Shown piece by piece: positions 11,112 to 23,447 of a stretch of 64,000 bases of DNA. Origin of the DNA: Peribolospora baueri (lineage: Eukaryota; Basidiomycota; Peribolosporomycetes; Peribolosporales; Peribolosporaceae). Every line of letters starts with the position of its first letter. The first letter of the stretch is position 1. The notes under the pieces are model-generated. The model was not told the origin of the DNA. It searched no databases and saw only the letters and a list, made by a program, of their open reading frames with translations. The DNA lies in the NCBI GenBank assembly GCA_029717555.1, contig JAMDHS010000013.1, positions 186,001 through 250,000 on the forward strand, given 5' to 3'. A program made the translations under genes and the position numbers.

Positions 11112-13011
11112 ATGGGACAGCTCTCGCCTTTGGAGCACGCCCTCGCTGGTGCCCTTGGAGGTGGGTTGTCACCGCAGGTCAATGGTCGTCAGGGATGAGA
11201 GAAGGGCTTTGAAGGTTATATATAGCTTAAATGAGGGCTATGCGACCTGGAGGGAGAGTAGTTCCATCCTTGTAGAGCATAGAGGCCGAGCGGTAGAGAC
11301 ACACGGGCCGGATTGGGCGGGGCAAGACTGCAGGACAGCCCAAGGAGCTGACACTTTCTACACCCTCTCCGCCAGGCGTGTTTTCGAACGCGGTCGTCTA
11401 TCCTCTCGACACGTGCGTATCTGCTGAGCGTAATCACTGCCTCTCGTAAAGATTCTCGCTGATAAGCGCCATTCGATCTCGCTTCACTCATAGCGTCAAG
11501 ACCCGCATCCAAGTCACCGAGGATGAGCGACAAATCACCGACTGCTCTTCTTCCTCAACGTCAGTGGCGGGCCATGAGGGAAAGAAAAAGGTCCTGGCGA
11601 ATGGCAAGAAGGCCACTTCGATCACCCAGGGTTTCCTCAAAATTCTCAGAAGTCAGGAGGGCTTCATGGGCCTTTATAGGGGCTTTGGGGCGAGCATGGT
11701 CAACACCTTTTCCACCCGTGAGTGGTTGTAGCGCATAGGAAAGATGACCACGTCTGTATTCATGTGTCTGTCTGTCTTACCGGGTAAACGTTGCTCAATC
11801 ATCCTTCCTTGACCCCCGTTCGCTTGCACCGCAGAGTTCGCTTATTTCTACTGGTACACCGTCGTCCGTGAGCTATGGATTCGCCGGCTCTCCCCTGTGG
11901 CTCGCCGCGGCGGTGCCGCCGCTTCGAAGCGCACGCTGGATACGGCCACCGAGCTTCTCCTCGGGGCCATGGCGGGTGCGCTCGCGCAGGTCTTCACTAT
12001 CCCCGTCAGCGTCATCGCGACTCGTCAACAGGTCGGCGGGGCCAGGGAGGACGAGGAGAAAGCGATGGGGACCAAGGACGAGAAGAAGCGAAAGCAGGAC
12101 GACGGGTTTTGGCAAGTCGCAAAGGACATCATGGCCGAGGATGGGCCGACGGGGTTCTGGAGAGGACTCAAGCCCAGCTTGGTCCTGACTGCGAACCCGG
12201 CCATCACGTACGGTGTTTTTGAGAGTGAGTGGACCGCGTATGTCGGACCGGCCACCTAGAAAGGAGGGCTCTGTGATTACAGGTGGGGCGGCTCGTCAAC
12301 TTTTCCCTTCTCGCCCTTTCGTCTGCGCCTCCTCGCCAGGGATCAAGGGCATCGTCCTAGGCGCCACCGGAGGAAGCATGGGTCCATACAAGAGCTTCCT
12401 CGTCGGTGCCACGTCCAAGACGCTGGCGACGGTCATCACGTTCCCTCTCATCCTGTGAGTCCGCAGGCCTGTTTCGCCGGCCCCCCTTCTCTCGCTCCTC
12501 AGTTTATCTTTCTAACAAAGCTCTGGCCGCTCGCCTTCTCTGCCCGACAACGCTCTCGCTTATTCATTTTTGGTTACAATCCTGACGGCACTCCAATAGG
12601 GCCAAGATCCGCACTCAGGCGCGCTCATCCAAGTCTGACCGACCGGCGCTCGAAGCGGCGGACGGTCGGGACAAGTCTCGCGCTCAGTCCAAGAGCTTTA
12701 TCGATATCCTCGTGCAGATCCATAAGGAGAAGGGCTTTAAGGGGTGGTATCAGGTGCGTGCGCGGCCGTCATTAGGGATGCTCTGTCTCGGGAATTGGCC
12801 CCCGCTTACATTCTCTTTAAACCTGCCTTTCCCTCTTCTATGACGACCACCTCTGCTACGACAACGGTAGGGAATGAACGCCCAGATCTACAAGGCCGTC
12901 CTTGCCCAGGCGCTGCTATTCATGATGAAAGACTTTTTCGAAAGGTGGGCCCTCGTCCTGCTCGCCCTCATCCGGCGGTACCAGGCAAAGGGCCGCGTCG
13001 CTGCCGTGTAG
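11112..13011 (+). CDS. ANT1: Peroxisomal adenine nucleotide transporter (Ant1/PMP47 type)
   Basis: Mitochondrial-carrier-family protein that exchanges cytosolic ATP for AMP across the peroxisomal membrane, supplying fatty-acid activation. Exons 11112-11160, 11376-11412, 11494-11717, 11835-12224, 12340-12454, 12600-12753 and 12871-13011 sum to 369 residues. Three carrier repeats are visible, each with its Px[DE]xx[KR]-like signature: YPLDTVKTRIQ, IPVSVIATRQQ and FPLILAKIRTQ. The second and third are the degenerate forms usual in the Pmp47/Ant1 group. FLKILRSQEGFMGLYRGF and GPTGFWRGLKPSLVLTANPAITYG are also typical. A charged Lys/Glu loop of about 25 residues sits in repeat 2. Assignment to peroxisome rather than mitochondrion rests on remembered similarity to Ant1/PMP47. 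Confidence 0.88.
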
Positions 13012-13403
13012 TGTGGGTACTGGGAGGTTCAGCTGGCTGGCCGGCAAGCGCCCTTTTCCCCAGCGAAAGCATATACCGGCTTTCCTTTCTCATAGATATA
13101 CTCGCAGGCGTGCGCGCCCCTCTCCTTTCCCCTGCGCCTCCACAATTCCGTCGTTGCCAATGCTTCTTGTCCCTTGCTCGGATCATAGAATGCTCCGATC
13201 GCTGGTGTCCATACATTCGAGTCATGTAAAAGGAACCCGGGTGGAACCATGCATTATCCACAGAACGAGGATCGCCAAGAGGCCGGGGAGCTCCGCCACG
13301 AGAGCCATCATGAGGGATCCGCGACGCGCCTTCTTCCCGAGCCATGAAGGCGGCGGCGCAGCGTGCTTGTCACGGATGGTGCGTGATGATGTCACAGATA
13401 GAT
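13012..13403. other. Intergenic between ANT1 and retroelement fossil
   Basis: Presumed ANT1 3' untranslated region and spacer. No gene or clear signal seen. Confidence 0.45.
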
Positions 13404-15531
13404 GTGGTTGGAACCAAACAAGACTTGATTGAGAAGACTAGATACGATGATACTGGTGGTAGGCTTGATAGAATGAGAGATGAGAGAAGACTGAGTTTGG
13501 ACTGATGGGACTGATGATAGCCTTGATAGGACTGTGGTAGGACTGATAGAAGACTGATAGCTGTGGTGAACCTGATGCTGGTAGTTGTTCGGTGCCGGAG
13601 AGTTGCAGATATCCAGCAATGCCGTCTTCCGTCTTGAGATCTTGCTCGAAGGCGGGAAATGACGCTAGGCTGATACTGGAAATACTGGAAGCTGAAATGG
13701 AAGTGGGTGCAGTTCCATGAAGACAGCTCTGACAGCAGCGCTTGTCGAAGCTGGGTAACAATTTGGCGAAGTCGATGCAAGGGTTGTGCTTACGGAAAAA
13801 AAAGTAAGCCCAAGAACGACAGGATAACGAGAAAGCTTAGTAAAATGAAGCGGTTCAACTGGTTCATGGTTGGAGATAATAAGCGGAACAGATGCGAAAT
13901 GTGTGACGAGGCCGGAAGAGATGGGTCGACCTTCGATCACATTAAGTTGACGAGGCGTATCGAGCTCGGAAGTCGGAAGATTGAGTTGAGATGCGAAATC
14001 GAAGTCGATGAAGTCGTGAGAGAGGCACCTGTATCAATAAGAACTTGGACAGGAATCAAACGATCACAGAAACGGATATTGACACGGATAACGAAAAGAG
14101 AGCCGGATGATTCGATTTGTTGAACTGAAGAAAGCGTGAAAGGCGATGATGCAGATTACTGAATAGATGTGTCCTCAATGGGGTTTGGCGTTGGTGTCTT
14201 GTCGACGAAATTTGTTTTTCTTGGGATTGCCACAGTCGTTGACACTGTGTTTTCCGGCGCAATAAAAGCCAAGGTGTTCTCGCCGACGGCGGTCCCTCTC
14301 TGAAGCAGAAAGATGTGAGCCTTTAGGAGGGACAACAGGAACAGGCGAGGACCTACGAGCAGAATCAATATTCATAGGTACCGAACTGTCGGTAAACTTG
14401 CTCGTGGCTTGAGGACGATTGACGTTTTGAGGAGACCACACAACGGTTGCGGGGCTCTTGGAATTCCTTGATTCTTTCTTGGACTTGAAAATACCATCGT
14501 CTATAGAGATGCTCAAGGCGATCAATTCCTCCAAAGTAGTGGGACCTTTGCTGCCAGCTATCAGTATCTGTATCAGTCATCAAGAGCCCCTCGAACCAGA
14601 TCAAGACACTCCGGAGTATCAGGTAATTTTCAGGGATCTTGTCCCTGTTCAGTATCATAATTTTTTGGAAGTTTTTCTAAGACAGGGTAAACAAGCTCCC
14701 ACCACATCGCAGTTACGATCACAGCATCGACCTTATCGAGGGCGCTAAACCACCATTTGGTCGGTTGTACCCGTTACCAGGCCCAGAGTTGGACTTCTTG
14801 CAATCCTGGCTCCAGGAAAACCTAGCCAAGGGGTTTATCAGGCCATCACAGTCTCTGTTCGGTGCGCCCATCTTGTAAGTAGACGTACGCTTGGCACAAT
14901 CAGCTCAATGTTCCAATACAAGACCGCTCCATAAACTGCTGCTTGAGGAGATTCCAACTCGAAGCCAGCGGCTTTGGAACATTGAGCTGATTGCGCCAAG
15001 CGTACGTCCACTTGCTCGCGTTGCCTTCAAGGCAGGCGACTGTGAACTTGATCTTTGTGTCATCGTCATAATTGAAAAAAAAAAAAAAGAAAAAAAGGGT
15101 ACGAATCCTCACAACTATTAAATAAATTCCTCTGCCTGATCTTGTCTCCGTTCACGGCCATCAAAGCGCTTGGGCTGCTGAGGACGAGGGTGTTCACTGG
15201 CCATAGGGACTTGCTGAATAATTGTTGGGACAGAGACAGTGCGAGCAACCTGATCGGCTGCCTCTGCAACAACTTGACGCAATTGCTGGGCGTTGGTGAT
15301 CTTACCCAGGTTGGTTTGGCTAAGTTGTTCGGTGATGCGGTTGAAAGCATCGTTCGTGGTATTAGCGTGGTGCTGGGACATGGTGGCAAATAACTGGAAT
15401 TGGTTCGAACCACGTTTGTTGAGCGGTGATAATGTCACGAATGGTAGCGGTGATCCAGTCTTCTCAGTCCCATCAGTCCTCTATCACAGTATATCAGTCT
15501 TCTGAATCAAGTCTCATTGGGTTCCAACCAC
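13404..15531. mobile_element. Decayed, rearranged Ty3/Gypsy LTR retrotransposon fossil
   Basis: AT-richer than its flanks. The minus strand retains Gag-like sequence (about 15440-14150), including a degenerate zinc-knuckle segment near 14250, and a protease-like trace with the DTGAS motif near 14010. The plus strand holds a reverse-transcriptase N-terminal fragment at about 14600-14880 (PPFGRLYPL, NLAKGFIRPS), typical of Ty3/Gypsy. The outer ends, 13404-13440 and 15495-15531, match each other in inverted orientation instead of the normal direct LTR arrangement. The locus is therefore a mosaic of oppositely oriented pieces of one family, clearly broken and carrying many defects. No complete pol, RNase H or integrase is seen. 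The family is probably not recent at this site. Confidence 0.8.
14883..15010. repeat. Inverted repeat inside the retroelement fossil
   Basis: Arms of about 35 bases at 14883-14917 and 14975-15010 are near-perfect reverse complements (both contain CGTACGCTTGG and the complementary CCAAGCGTACG). They flank a loop of about 57 bases. This marks a junction where the same Gag-derived sequence occurs in both orientations. Confidence 0.8.
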
Positions 15532-15877
15532 GCACATCTGACATCTGCTCCTTTGCCTTTGGCCGGCCGAGCTTGGGCAAGGCCCTCAGCGATCCTCCAT
15601 GACGACACTTGGCAAGCAGTGGGAAGTCCGCGAACATGATGGCTGCTGCCGGCTCGAGCTTGCGGCCAAGTCGCCGTGCTCGTTGGTCTTCCAGCTGCCT
15701 TCTCTTCCCCCCGTGTTCATTTTCACGCCCACCGCCTCGCCGGCTTCGGGGATGGCCGGGTGTAGGCGATCTTATCGATCTTACCCCGCACTCTTCCTGT
15801 GATCTCTGGCGGACGGCTTGCGAATGCTCGATCAAATGCTCGACGACCCGGTCCACGTAGCCTATCGAGCACACAAC
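15532..15877. other. Spacer upstream of EEP-family gene
   Basis: GC content returns to the local norm. No gene recognised; presumed promoter of the gene starting at 15878. Confidence 0.4.
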
Positions 15878-17316
15878 ATGGCCGTTGTCAAGGAGAGGCA
15901 GATACGAATTGGCACCTTCAACGTGTGAGCCGCACCATTTTTCACGCAAGGGAAGCGCTCCGCCGGCGGGCGAGAGGCTGACCGGGGAGTCTGTCGCACA
16001 CCGCTTGACCCACGACGGTAGCCGGTACGACGGCCGCTCCTCCCACCCGGTTCCCATTCCCGCACCTACCTCCCATCCCACCGCCTCCCCTTTTCCCCCG
16101 AACGGCCAAAAATACATTTGGGGCGAGCAACCGTGGAGCGTGCGACGGCATAAGGTCGCCGACACGGTTCTCTTCCACGAATGGGATCTGTTCGCGTTCC
16201 AGGAGGTATTGGCGAATCAGCTCGACGATCTCTCCATCCTCCTTGGTAAGGACGAGTTTAGACATGTCGGAGTGGGGAGAGAGGATGGCGTGAAGAAGGG
16301 CGAGGCCGTCCCGATCTTCTGGAGGAAAGAGTTGTTTGAAGCGGTCCCAGAGAGTCGAGGTGGGACGGGTGTGAACGGCGTGACGCATTTCTGGCTCAGT
16401 GAGACGCCAGAGGTGGTGGGCAGCGTGGGCTGGGACGCGGGGCAGACGAGGATGTGCACCCATCTTGCTTTGCGATGGAGAGAGGCGGAGGCAAAAGAGG
16501 ATGGCGAGGCAAGGAGCGGAGGCCAATCGGGTCAGATCGTACACGTCTTCAGCACGCACTACGACGAGAAAGGTGCCAGGAGCCGCGAAGGAGCGAGCGC
16601 GTTGATTCGAAAGAGAACCAGTGATGCTGTCAGGAAGACAAAGGAGGTCCAAGGCGGACGAGGCCAGGAGCCTCTCGTGCTGCTCTTGGGCGATCTGAAC
16701 AGTCCTAGGAGTCAGGGAGGGTGGAAGGTGAGTGGATCTGTGTCGCCGTTGGTATCGTCGAAAGACACCACTGTCGTGCTGCGTCTGTTCACTCCTCTGC
16801 TGTCTCTCGTCGCATCTCCAGGTGCTCACAGCAGGTCGCTACGACACACCTCGCGCCAACTCGATCGCTGATGCCGAAGGAAAGCTCGCCTTCCTCGACT
16901 CGGCGCTCGAACTTGTCGCCCGCTTCGCCTCGCCGGAATCGCTCGCCGCCGTTTCGTCCCTGCCCGCCACATTCGATTCTCTCTCCCTCAACAGCCCGAA
17001 CAAAAATCCAAGAGGGGGAATCCTCTCCGCTCCCTGGGGCGCGCGGCGCACCTACACGGGCTTCAGTCGCGTAGAATACGAGGGATCAGATGGTCAGAGA
17101 CCCGAGGATGCTGTGATCGACTACATCTTATTGGGAGATAATAGGGCCGTGCGGGAGAAGGAGAGACGGTACGACGGCGCGACTGCGGATGGGGACGAGG
17201 GGGCGAAGTGGAGGGTTACCCGATTCGGCGTGCTGGACAACTGGTCCGACGGAGGAGATGGCGGCTGGTTGGTCAGCGATCATAGGGCGGTCATGGCCGT
17301 CCTGGAGATGTCTTGA
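15878..17316 (+). CDS. Endonuclease/exonuclease/phosphatase (EEP) family protein
   Basis: Predicted Mg-dependent phosphoesterase of the DNase I-like fold; substrate not determinable. Exons 15878-15924, 16022-16727 and 16822-17316 give 415 residues. The acceptor at 16020-16021 (GGTAG) was chosen because it yields FNVRYDGR, the family N-terminal strand. Catalytic signatures in order: IGTFNVRYDGR, WDLFAFQEVL (metal-binding Glu), VHVFSTHYDEKGARSREGAS (active-site His), LLLGDLNSP (Asp/Asn) and WLVSDHRAVMAVLEM (final Asp-His). A Pro/Ser-rich insert of about 25 residues follows the first strand. No signal peptide or membrane segment is evident. Similar stand-alone EEP proteins are common and uncharacterised in fungi. 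Confidence 0.88.
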
Positions 17317-17855
17317 CGCTCTCATCATGTCGCTCACGTCTCAGCCCCGAGGCGCTCCGATAGTACAAGATGGACGGGGCTTTCTCTGTCTTCGGCCTTG
17401 CCGACTGTATATAGATTAAAGGTGTGGAGGTGGAAACCGTTGCCTTTCCGCTCACGCGAGTCAGCTTTCCGCGCTCTTAGCACGTCCAACCATGTAGGTG
17501 ACCCTGTTCGTCTTCTCCGGACCAGCAAACACCATTCCCTCTGCTCGTCTTCATCTCGCGTCCGTAGCACCCTTCCACGGCATCTCGTCGTCCCCGCCGC
17601 GATGGGTACCACATAATCAAGGTTGGTATCGCATGGCCAGTGGACCTGCTATCACAGTTCGTCATCAGCCTCCCCTTTGACCGAGCTTGGAGGGCCTAGC
17701 GACCTCGTACCGGTGTCGAAACAGTCCGATGTGCATGTTCGCCAACTTTCTTTCAGGCCTGCTTCTCAAACGGCCTTGTCTCCCATTCCAACTGTCTCTC
17801 GCTTGTCCATTCATCGACAGATCGCCAAGGAGAAGTCCACCTAACTTGAGCCGAA
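17317..17855. other. Convergent intergenic region between EEP gene and TRM10
   Basis: About 540 bases between two convergent 3' ends. No conserved frame; presumed 3' untranslated regions of both neighbours. Confidence 0.45.
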
Positions 17856-19395
17856 TCAACTTGTCCTCCTACCGTCCCCGTCCTCGTCCCCGCTCCCCTC
17901 TTCCTTCATCTCCTCCCCTTCTCTTCCAACGACCTCCTCTTCCACTCTACCTTCCCCGCCCTGGTCGCTATTCCCTTTCTTCTCCCCTCCGCCCGCATGA
18001 AACTTGCGGCTCGGGATGCCGACCTGGAGCGCCCTGCTCCAGTCGCGCTCCCGCACCCACGCGAGCAGGATGTCGAACACTTGGTTCACCGTCAGCACCT
18101 TGCGCGACGGCAAGTGCCGCGAGAGCGTCTCCGCCGAGATTGGCAACCTGGCCGTCCGCAGCCCGTGTTCCCTCGCCCGATTCAAGCACAGGTTCTGTCC
18201 CGGCGTCAGCATGGGTGTATTCGTGGGTTAAACGGACGTGGAGTGGAGTGAGTGAAATCTAGGCGCGGCACGGCCTGATGCGAGATTGAGTGACGTGCCA
18301 TCCGACCCACCTTGTACCGATTGCGATCCACGATGCCTCCGAGGACGTACGTGTGGCCCTCCTCGAGCTGCTCGACCGTGTCCTCCGAGTCGGCCGTGAG
18401 GTAGATGACTTTCTCCTTGTCCAGAGGAAGAGGCAAAGATCTGGGGGCTGGTCGACTCTTCGATGGCCCAGACTTGCCGCTAGGGTTTGGTTCACAGATC
18501 TCGGCAGCTTGGGCTTGAGCACCGCCATCAGACGTCTCATCCTCCATTCGATCGCCTTCCCCGCGCCCCACGTCCTCTGGTCGATCTGTGTTAGCCGCTG
18601 GCGTATCGGCGACAACGTTCGTCTCGTCGTCGCCGTTTTCTGCATTGCTCACCGCGTTCTCCGTCCCTTCCCTCGGCATCCACAACGTCTCCAGGCCTCT
18701 TCCATCCTCGCCATCGACGATATGTACCCTCCGCCACGACCGGGCCGTACCATGGAGGTTGTCGAACCTCGTCTTCAGTCGGCCGTTGAGAGGGGCAAAA
18801 ATAAGTGAGGCAAAAGGGTTTGTGGACGAGCGGTTGGACGAGTACGTGTAGGCTAGTTGAGAGGACATGGACACAATTTCCTAAGACGAGAAAAATGCAG
18901 CGACAGACGGAAAGGTGAGCTCGTCTCCGGTGACACGCCGTCTCGCCATCGTTTTAATCCTCGTCTTCCTCTTCAAGTAGGATAAGTAGGAAAGCCCGCG
19001 CTCACCTTGTCGGTCATGAGCTCATCAAAGCTCAGGTCGACCACGATCTTGGCGCCGAACTCATGCACGTCCTCCTTCCTCGGCCGCTTCTTGCGCTTCA
19101 TCTCCTCTTCCTCCTCGCGGCTGATCAGCCCGGCTTCGATCGCCTTGCGCTTTTCCGCCTTCTTCGCCTTCTTCGCCTCCTTCTCGCGAGCCCGGCGCGC
19201 AAGCTTCTTCGCATGCAACAATCCCTGCTTCGCCAGACGCTTTTGCGCCTTTTTTGACAGTGCCGGCCGCTCCGTCTCCGTCGTCGTCTCCGTCGTCGCC
19301 GCCGCCACAGCGGAAGAAGGGCCCGCCTCGACCATGGGCTGCCGCCCTGGATCGGCGCCTTGATCAGACGGGGCGGTCGGGGGGAGCGCTGTCAT
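17856..19395 (-). CDS. TRM10: tRNA (guanine-9-N1)-methyltransferase
   Basis: SPOUT-class enzyme that methylates N1 of G9 in tRNA with SAM. Exons 19395-19006, 18880-18311 and 18194-17856 give 432 residues. The N-terminus has a strongly basic helix (ALSKKAQKRLAKQGLLHAKK) preceding the domain, as in Trm10. Domain landmarks: KIVVDLSFDELMTDKE, SSQLAYTYSSNR, VIYLTADSEDTVEQL, the SAM-site segment YVLGGIVDRNRYK, LCLNRAREHGLRTARLPI and VLTVNQVFDILLAW. An Asp/Glu/Pro-rich insert of about 80 residues separates the FDNLHG and VIYLTADS blocks. The C-terminal tail is acidic and disordered. The third-exon acceptor (GACAG at 18199-18195) restores RYK-NLCLN without gap. Confidence 0.94.
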
Positions 19396-20081
19396 CGCAG
19401 GAGGAGGGGTTATGGAAGGAGGGCGACTTGACAGCCAGCCAGCCGGTCCATCGGCGGGACGGAAGAAGGGAGAAGGACAATCTGACCAGAATTTCGCCCA
19501 GCTTGCACGTGACTGGATGACCAGCCGGTCCGGTATCCCATCCTTGGTTACTGACGGTCGGTCAGGACAAGGTCGTCTGGCGGATGTCTTGCATTCCGCC
19601 GCTCTGGCCGGGGAAAATGGAAGAGGGTGTTGCACGACATCTGGGAGAGCGTGAGATGGAAGCCGGCCTTGTTCTTTCTTCGTTCTTCTTCTCCGTTCGC
19701 TTTTCCCACCAGTCGTATGGCCGGGCCTCAGCGGGGACTCCAGCCGTCCCGCTTGCTCACCGTCGACCACGCCCGACAGATTCCGGCCGCTCCCGCTTGG
19801 AAGCAGATTCGGGGCCCCCCGGGTCGGAGGGGCGACCGGCTCTATGCTGCTGCGGCAGAGTCTCCCCGCAATGCTCGTTCCGATCACCGATCGAACATGG
19901 TTGGAGCATCGGAGCGGGCTGGATGAGATGAGATGGATGAGGATGGAGACAGACGGGTGGGAGAGGAAGAAGGGTCATAAAAGGGTCTTTCCACCACCTC
20001 CGCCGCCCCCCCGCTCACTCTTCGCCTCCCTTATTCTGATTATAGATAGAGACGGCTGGCATTCCCTTCTCTCCTGCCATC
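19396..20081. promoter_or_regulatory. Divergent promoter region TRM10 / carnitine acetyltransferase
   Basis: About 690 bases between divergent starts. It contains one CACGTG (CACGTGAC) at 19506-19511, about 110 bases upstream of TRM10. A pyrimidine-rich tract at about 19990-20030 precedes the acetyltransferase start. No gene seen inside. Confidence 0.4.
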
Positions 20082-23000
20082 ATGCCTCCAGCACCGTCCT
20101 CAGCGACCGCCGACTCCACCACCGCCTCCCGTCCATCCGCCGCCCCTAACGCACAGGCAGTCGCTCTCGCCACGAAGGGGCTCATGTCCGGCGCCGGGGC
20201 AGGCGGGGAGGTCGCGCCGGGGCGCACGTTCATGTATCAGCGCGATCTGCCCAAGCTACCCATTCCCGAGTTGGAGGACACGACGAGAAGGTATTTGAGG
20301 GCCTTGGAGGTTTTGCAGTCCAAGGAGGAGCGGGAAGCGACCAAGAAAGCCGTCGAGGACTTTCTTCTCGTACGTAAACTCCTATCTTCCTCCTCCCCTT
20401 TTTTCAACCGCCCTTTCTTCGCGCTCAGACCTTCCTTCTCTCACTTACACCTCTCCGATTGAATCGACAACGTCGTAAAGAATGACGGCCCTCGTCTACA
20501 AGCCAAGCTGAAAGAGTATGCCAAAGACAGGGCGTCGTACATAGAAGCGTTTTGGGACGAGAGCTACCTCAGCCAGAGCAACAGCGTCGTGCTCAACTTG
20601 AACCCTTTCTTCATCCTCGAGTGCGTCTTCCGCATTCTGTCCGCGCTCTTTCTTCTCGTGTCCCCTTTCACACTCTCTCTCACGCTGCTTTGCATCTCCT
20701 TTGCTCGCGCCTACACCCACAGAGACGACCCTACTCCCTCCCGCGGCTCCCAGCTCATGCGCGCAGCCTCGCTCACCCTGTCCAGCCTTAGCTTCATCCA
20801 CGATCTCCGGACTGGAGAGCTCGAGCCAGATGTCGTCAGGGGAAGTGAGTGTCTTCTTTCGAGAACCTTTTCTCATACCATCACGCGCCCGTTCCTTTCT
20901 CCAGCCCTCTTCTCAACTCACCCTTTGCCCACCCCCCCCACCGCCTTTCAGCTCCGCTCGACATGTATCAGTTCACTCGCCTCTTCGGAACCGCTCGCAT
21001 CCCGACGCCTACTGGATGCAGAATGGCGATGGAGCCGGAGAGCAGGCACGTCGTCATTCTCCGACGTGGACAGTTCTACTGGTGCGTCCGTCGTCGTCGC
21101 TCGCTGCTGCCGCTATGGACGTCGCTGACATCATTCGTCTCCCCAACAGGTTCGACGCCCTAGACGAACACCACCGCCCGGCTCTAACCGAGCGAGAGCT
21201 TCTCCTGAACTTCCAAGCGATCATGTCCGACGCCGACGCCGTGCCTCGCACAGAGGTGGCAAAATCGTCCGTCGGCGTGCTATCGACAGAGAACCGAAAA
21301 GTGTGGTCCGCCCTGCGGGACGTGCTTCGAAAGAACAGCAACAACCGCAAGTGCCTCGACGTCGTCGACACTGCGCTCTTTGTCGTCTGTCTCGACGATA
21401 GCGAGCCCATGAGTCCCTCTGAGCTTTGCAACAACATGCTCTGCGGGACTTATGCCCTCCGTGACGGTGAGCCGACCCGTTGTCTAAAGGCAGCAACGCT
21501 GGCCCATCCGTTCTGACGTCGTAGTATTTGTGAAATACAGGCGTACAAGTTGGAACTTGCACGAATAGGTGGTATGACAAGCTGCAGATCATCGTCTGTT
21601 GTGAGTGTCGTGCTCATCCCATTTACTTGCGCCGATAATTTTCTTCTCCCACTGACATTACCGACGCTCCTTAATTAACCGTACCGGGCAGCCAACGGCG
21701 AGGCCGGCATCAACTTTGAGCACACAGGCGTCGATGGCCACACGGTCCTCCGCTTCGCGGCAGACGTGTACACGGAGCTCGTGCTTCGGTTCGCAAAGTC
21801 CATCAACTCGTCGACGCAGTCCCTCTTCAAGGCCAAAATCTCCCCACACGCCAAGGGCGGCAGGGGTAAGAACACGGCGAACGGTGCAGCGGAGAACGGA
21901 GGGGAAGATTGGGAAATCGAAACAACGCCAAAGAAGTTGGAGTGGACCTTGACGGGAGATCTGAAGACCGGGATCAGGTTCGCCGAATCGAGGCTGTCCG
22001 ATCTGTGAGTGTCCGTCGTCGCCGGTCCAACCATTCGGATCGTCGTCGCGTCCGCTCACCCGTTTGCGCCTTTCACCAGGATCTGCCAAAACGAATGCGA
22101 GGTGCTAGAGTTCTGCAATTACGGCAAGAACTTTATCACCCGACACAAGTTCTCTCCCGACGCTTATGTCCAGATGGCCTTCCAGGCCGCCTACTTCAGC
22201 CTGTATGGCAGAATGGAGAGTACGTACGAGCCCGCCATGACCAAGGCGTTCTTGCACGGACGAACGGAGGCGATCAGAACGGCACAGCCTGAGGCAGCCG
22301 AATTTGTAAGAGTGAGTCATCCCGTCTGCACTGTGAGCTGATTGGATCAGGTCGGTCGTTCGGCGAAGCTGAACGTCCCTCGCGTTCTTTGCACCTCGAA
22401 GATCTACTGCTCCGATGCTCCGGTGGAGGACAAGATCAAAGCGCTCCGCAATGCTGTCCAGGCACACGTCAAGCTCACCAAAGAATGCTCGCAGGGCCAA
22501 GCTCAAGACAGGTGGGTCCGTCGGTTGCCGTTACAGGACCCGCCATTTCTCGTTCCCGCGCTGACGGACATATGATCGTCCTGCACAGACATCTCTACGC
22601 AATGTACTGCCTGCACCAGAAAGAGCAAGAGCAGAACGGCACCGAAGAGCACCTGCCGGCCATCTTCCGCGACGCCGGATATGCGCTCCTCAACCACACC
22701 GTGCTGAGCACGAGCAACTGTGGCAATCCCGCGCTGCGCTTGTTCGGCTTCGGCCCGGTCGTTCCGGATGGCTTCGGGATCGGGTACATCATTAAAGTGA
22801 GTCGGCGCCGGTGGCGGGCGAGGGGATGACGTGCGTTCGAGGAGGCGTCTTGCTGATCAAGCGACCTGGGTACCATTTCGACCGGGTTGCCGTCGTTCGT
22901 TCGCAGGACGACGAAATCTCGATTTGCGCCTCGTCCAAGCACCTCCAAACCAAGCGCTTCCTCGACACGCTCCAATCGTACCTCCAGTCGATGCAGCGCA

Positions 23001-23447
23001 TGCTCATCGCCTCGTACGCCGCCGCCAACGCCCGTCCGGCGGCGACGTTTGTGGACCACTCGGGCGTGGAGGTGGACGCTCGGACGGGGAGGCCTGTGGG
23101 TTCGCGACCGTTGTACATCAACCTGACCGATGACGGGAAGGGGTACGAGGATGTGAGCCCGCTCGCGACGGCGTCCCTCGACGGCATCAGCGGGTACGGC
23201 TTTTTCGACGCGGGAGAGATGGACGTGCTGAACAGGGAAAGGAACGAGAGCAGGCGCAAGGCCGTCGTCGGTGAGTAGGGGGAACGGCGCGCCGCGCCGG
23301 TCAGGCGGGGAGGGACGACGCAACGGAGGGAAACCGTCGTGACCCGCGCATCCTGGACTGACTCGATGATATTTATCCCCTCGATACCCATTCTATCTCT
23401 CGCCCCCATCCCGAACAGGTCGGACGCTCCACCTGAAAGAATACTGA
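20082..23447 (+). CDS. Carnitine O-acetyltransferase
   Basis: Transfers acetyl groups between CoA and carnitine so they can move among cytosol, peroxisome and mitochondrion. Twelve exons: 20082-20369, 20481-20620, 20723-20844, 20952-21081, 21150-21466, 21541-21600, 21692-22004, 22080-22311, 22402-22511, 22589-22796, 22907-23270 and 23419-23447, giving 770 residues. Landmarks: [19 protein letters not shown] (family start), [29 protein letters not shown] with catalytic His (about H363), [18 protein letters not shown] and [27 protein letters not shown]. Two uncertainties: the ninth exon could instead start at 22351 (17 extra residues), and without the last intron the frame stops at 23278. No mitochondrial presequence or PTS1, which suggests a Yat-like cytosolic form. 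Confidence 0.92.

Noticed and set aside
13370-13780. 136-codon minus-strand frame at the left end of the fossil
   Set aside because: Ser/Thr/Leu-rich translation of LTR-like sequence; not a host gene.
15400-15412. GGTTCGAACC, possible tRNA B box
   Set aside because: Lies in the retroelement fossil just after its terminal sequence; no cloverleaf around it.
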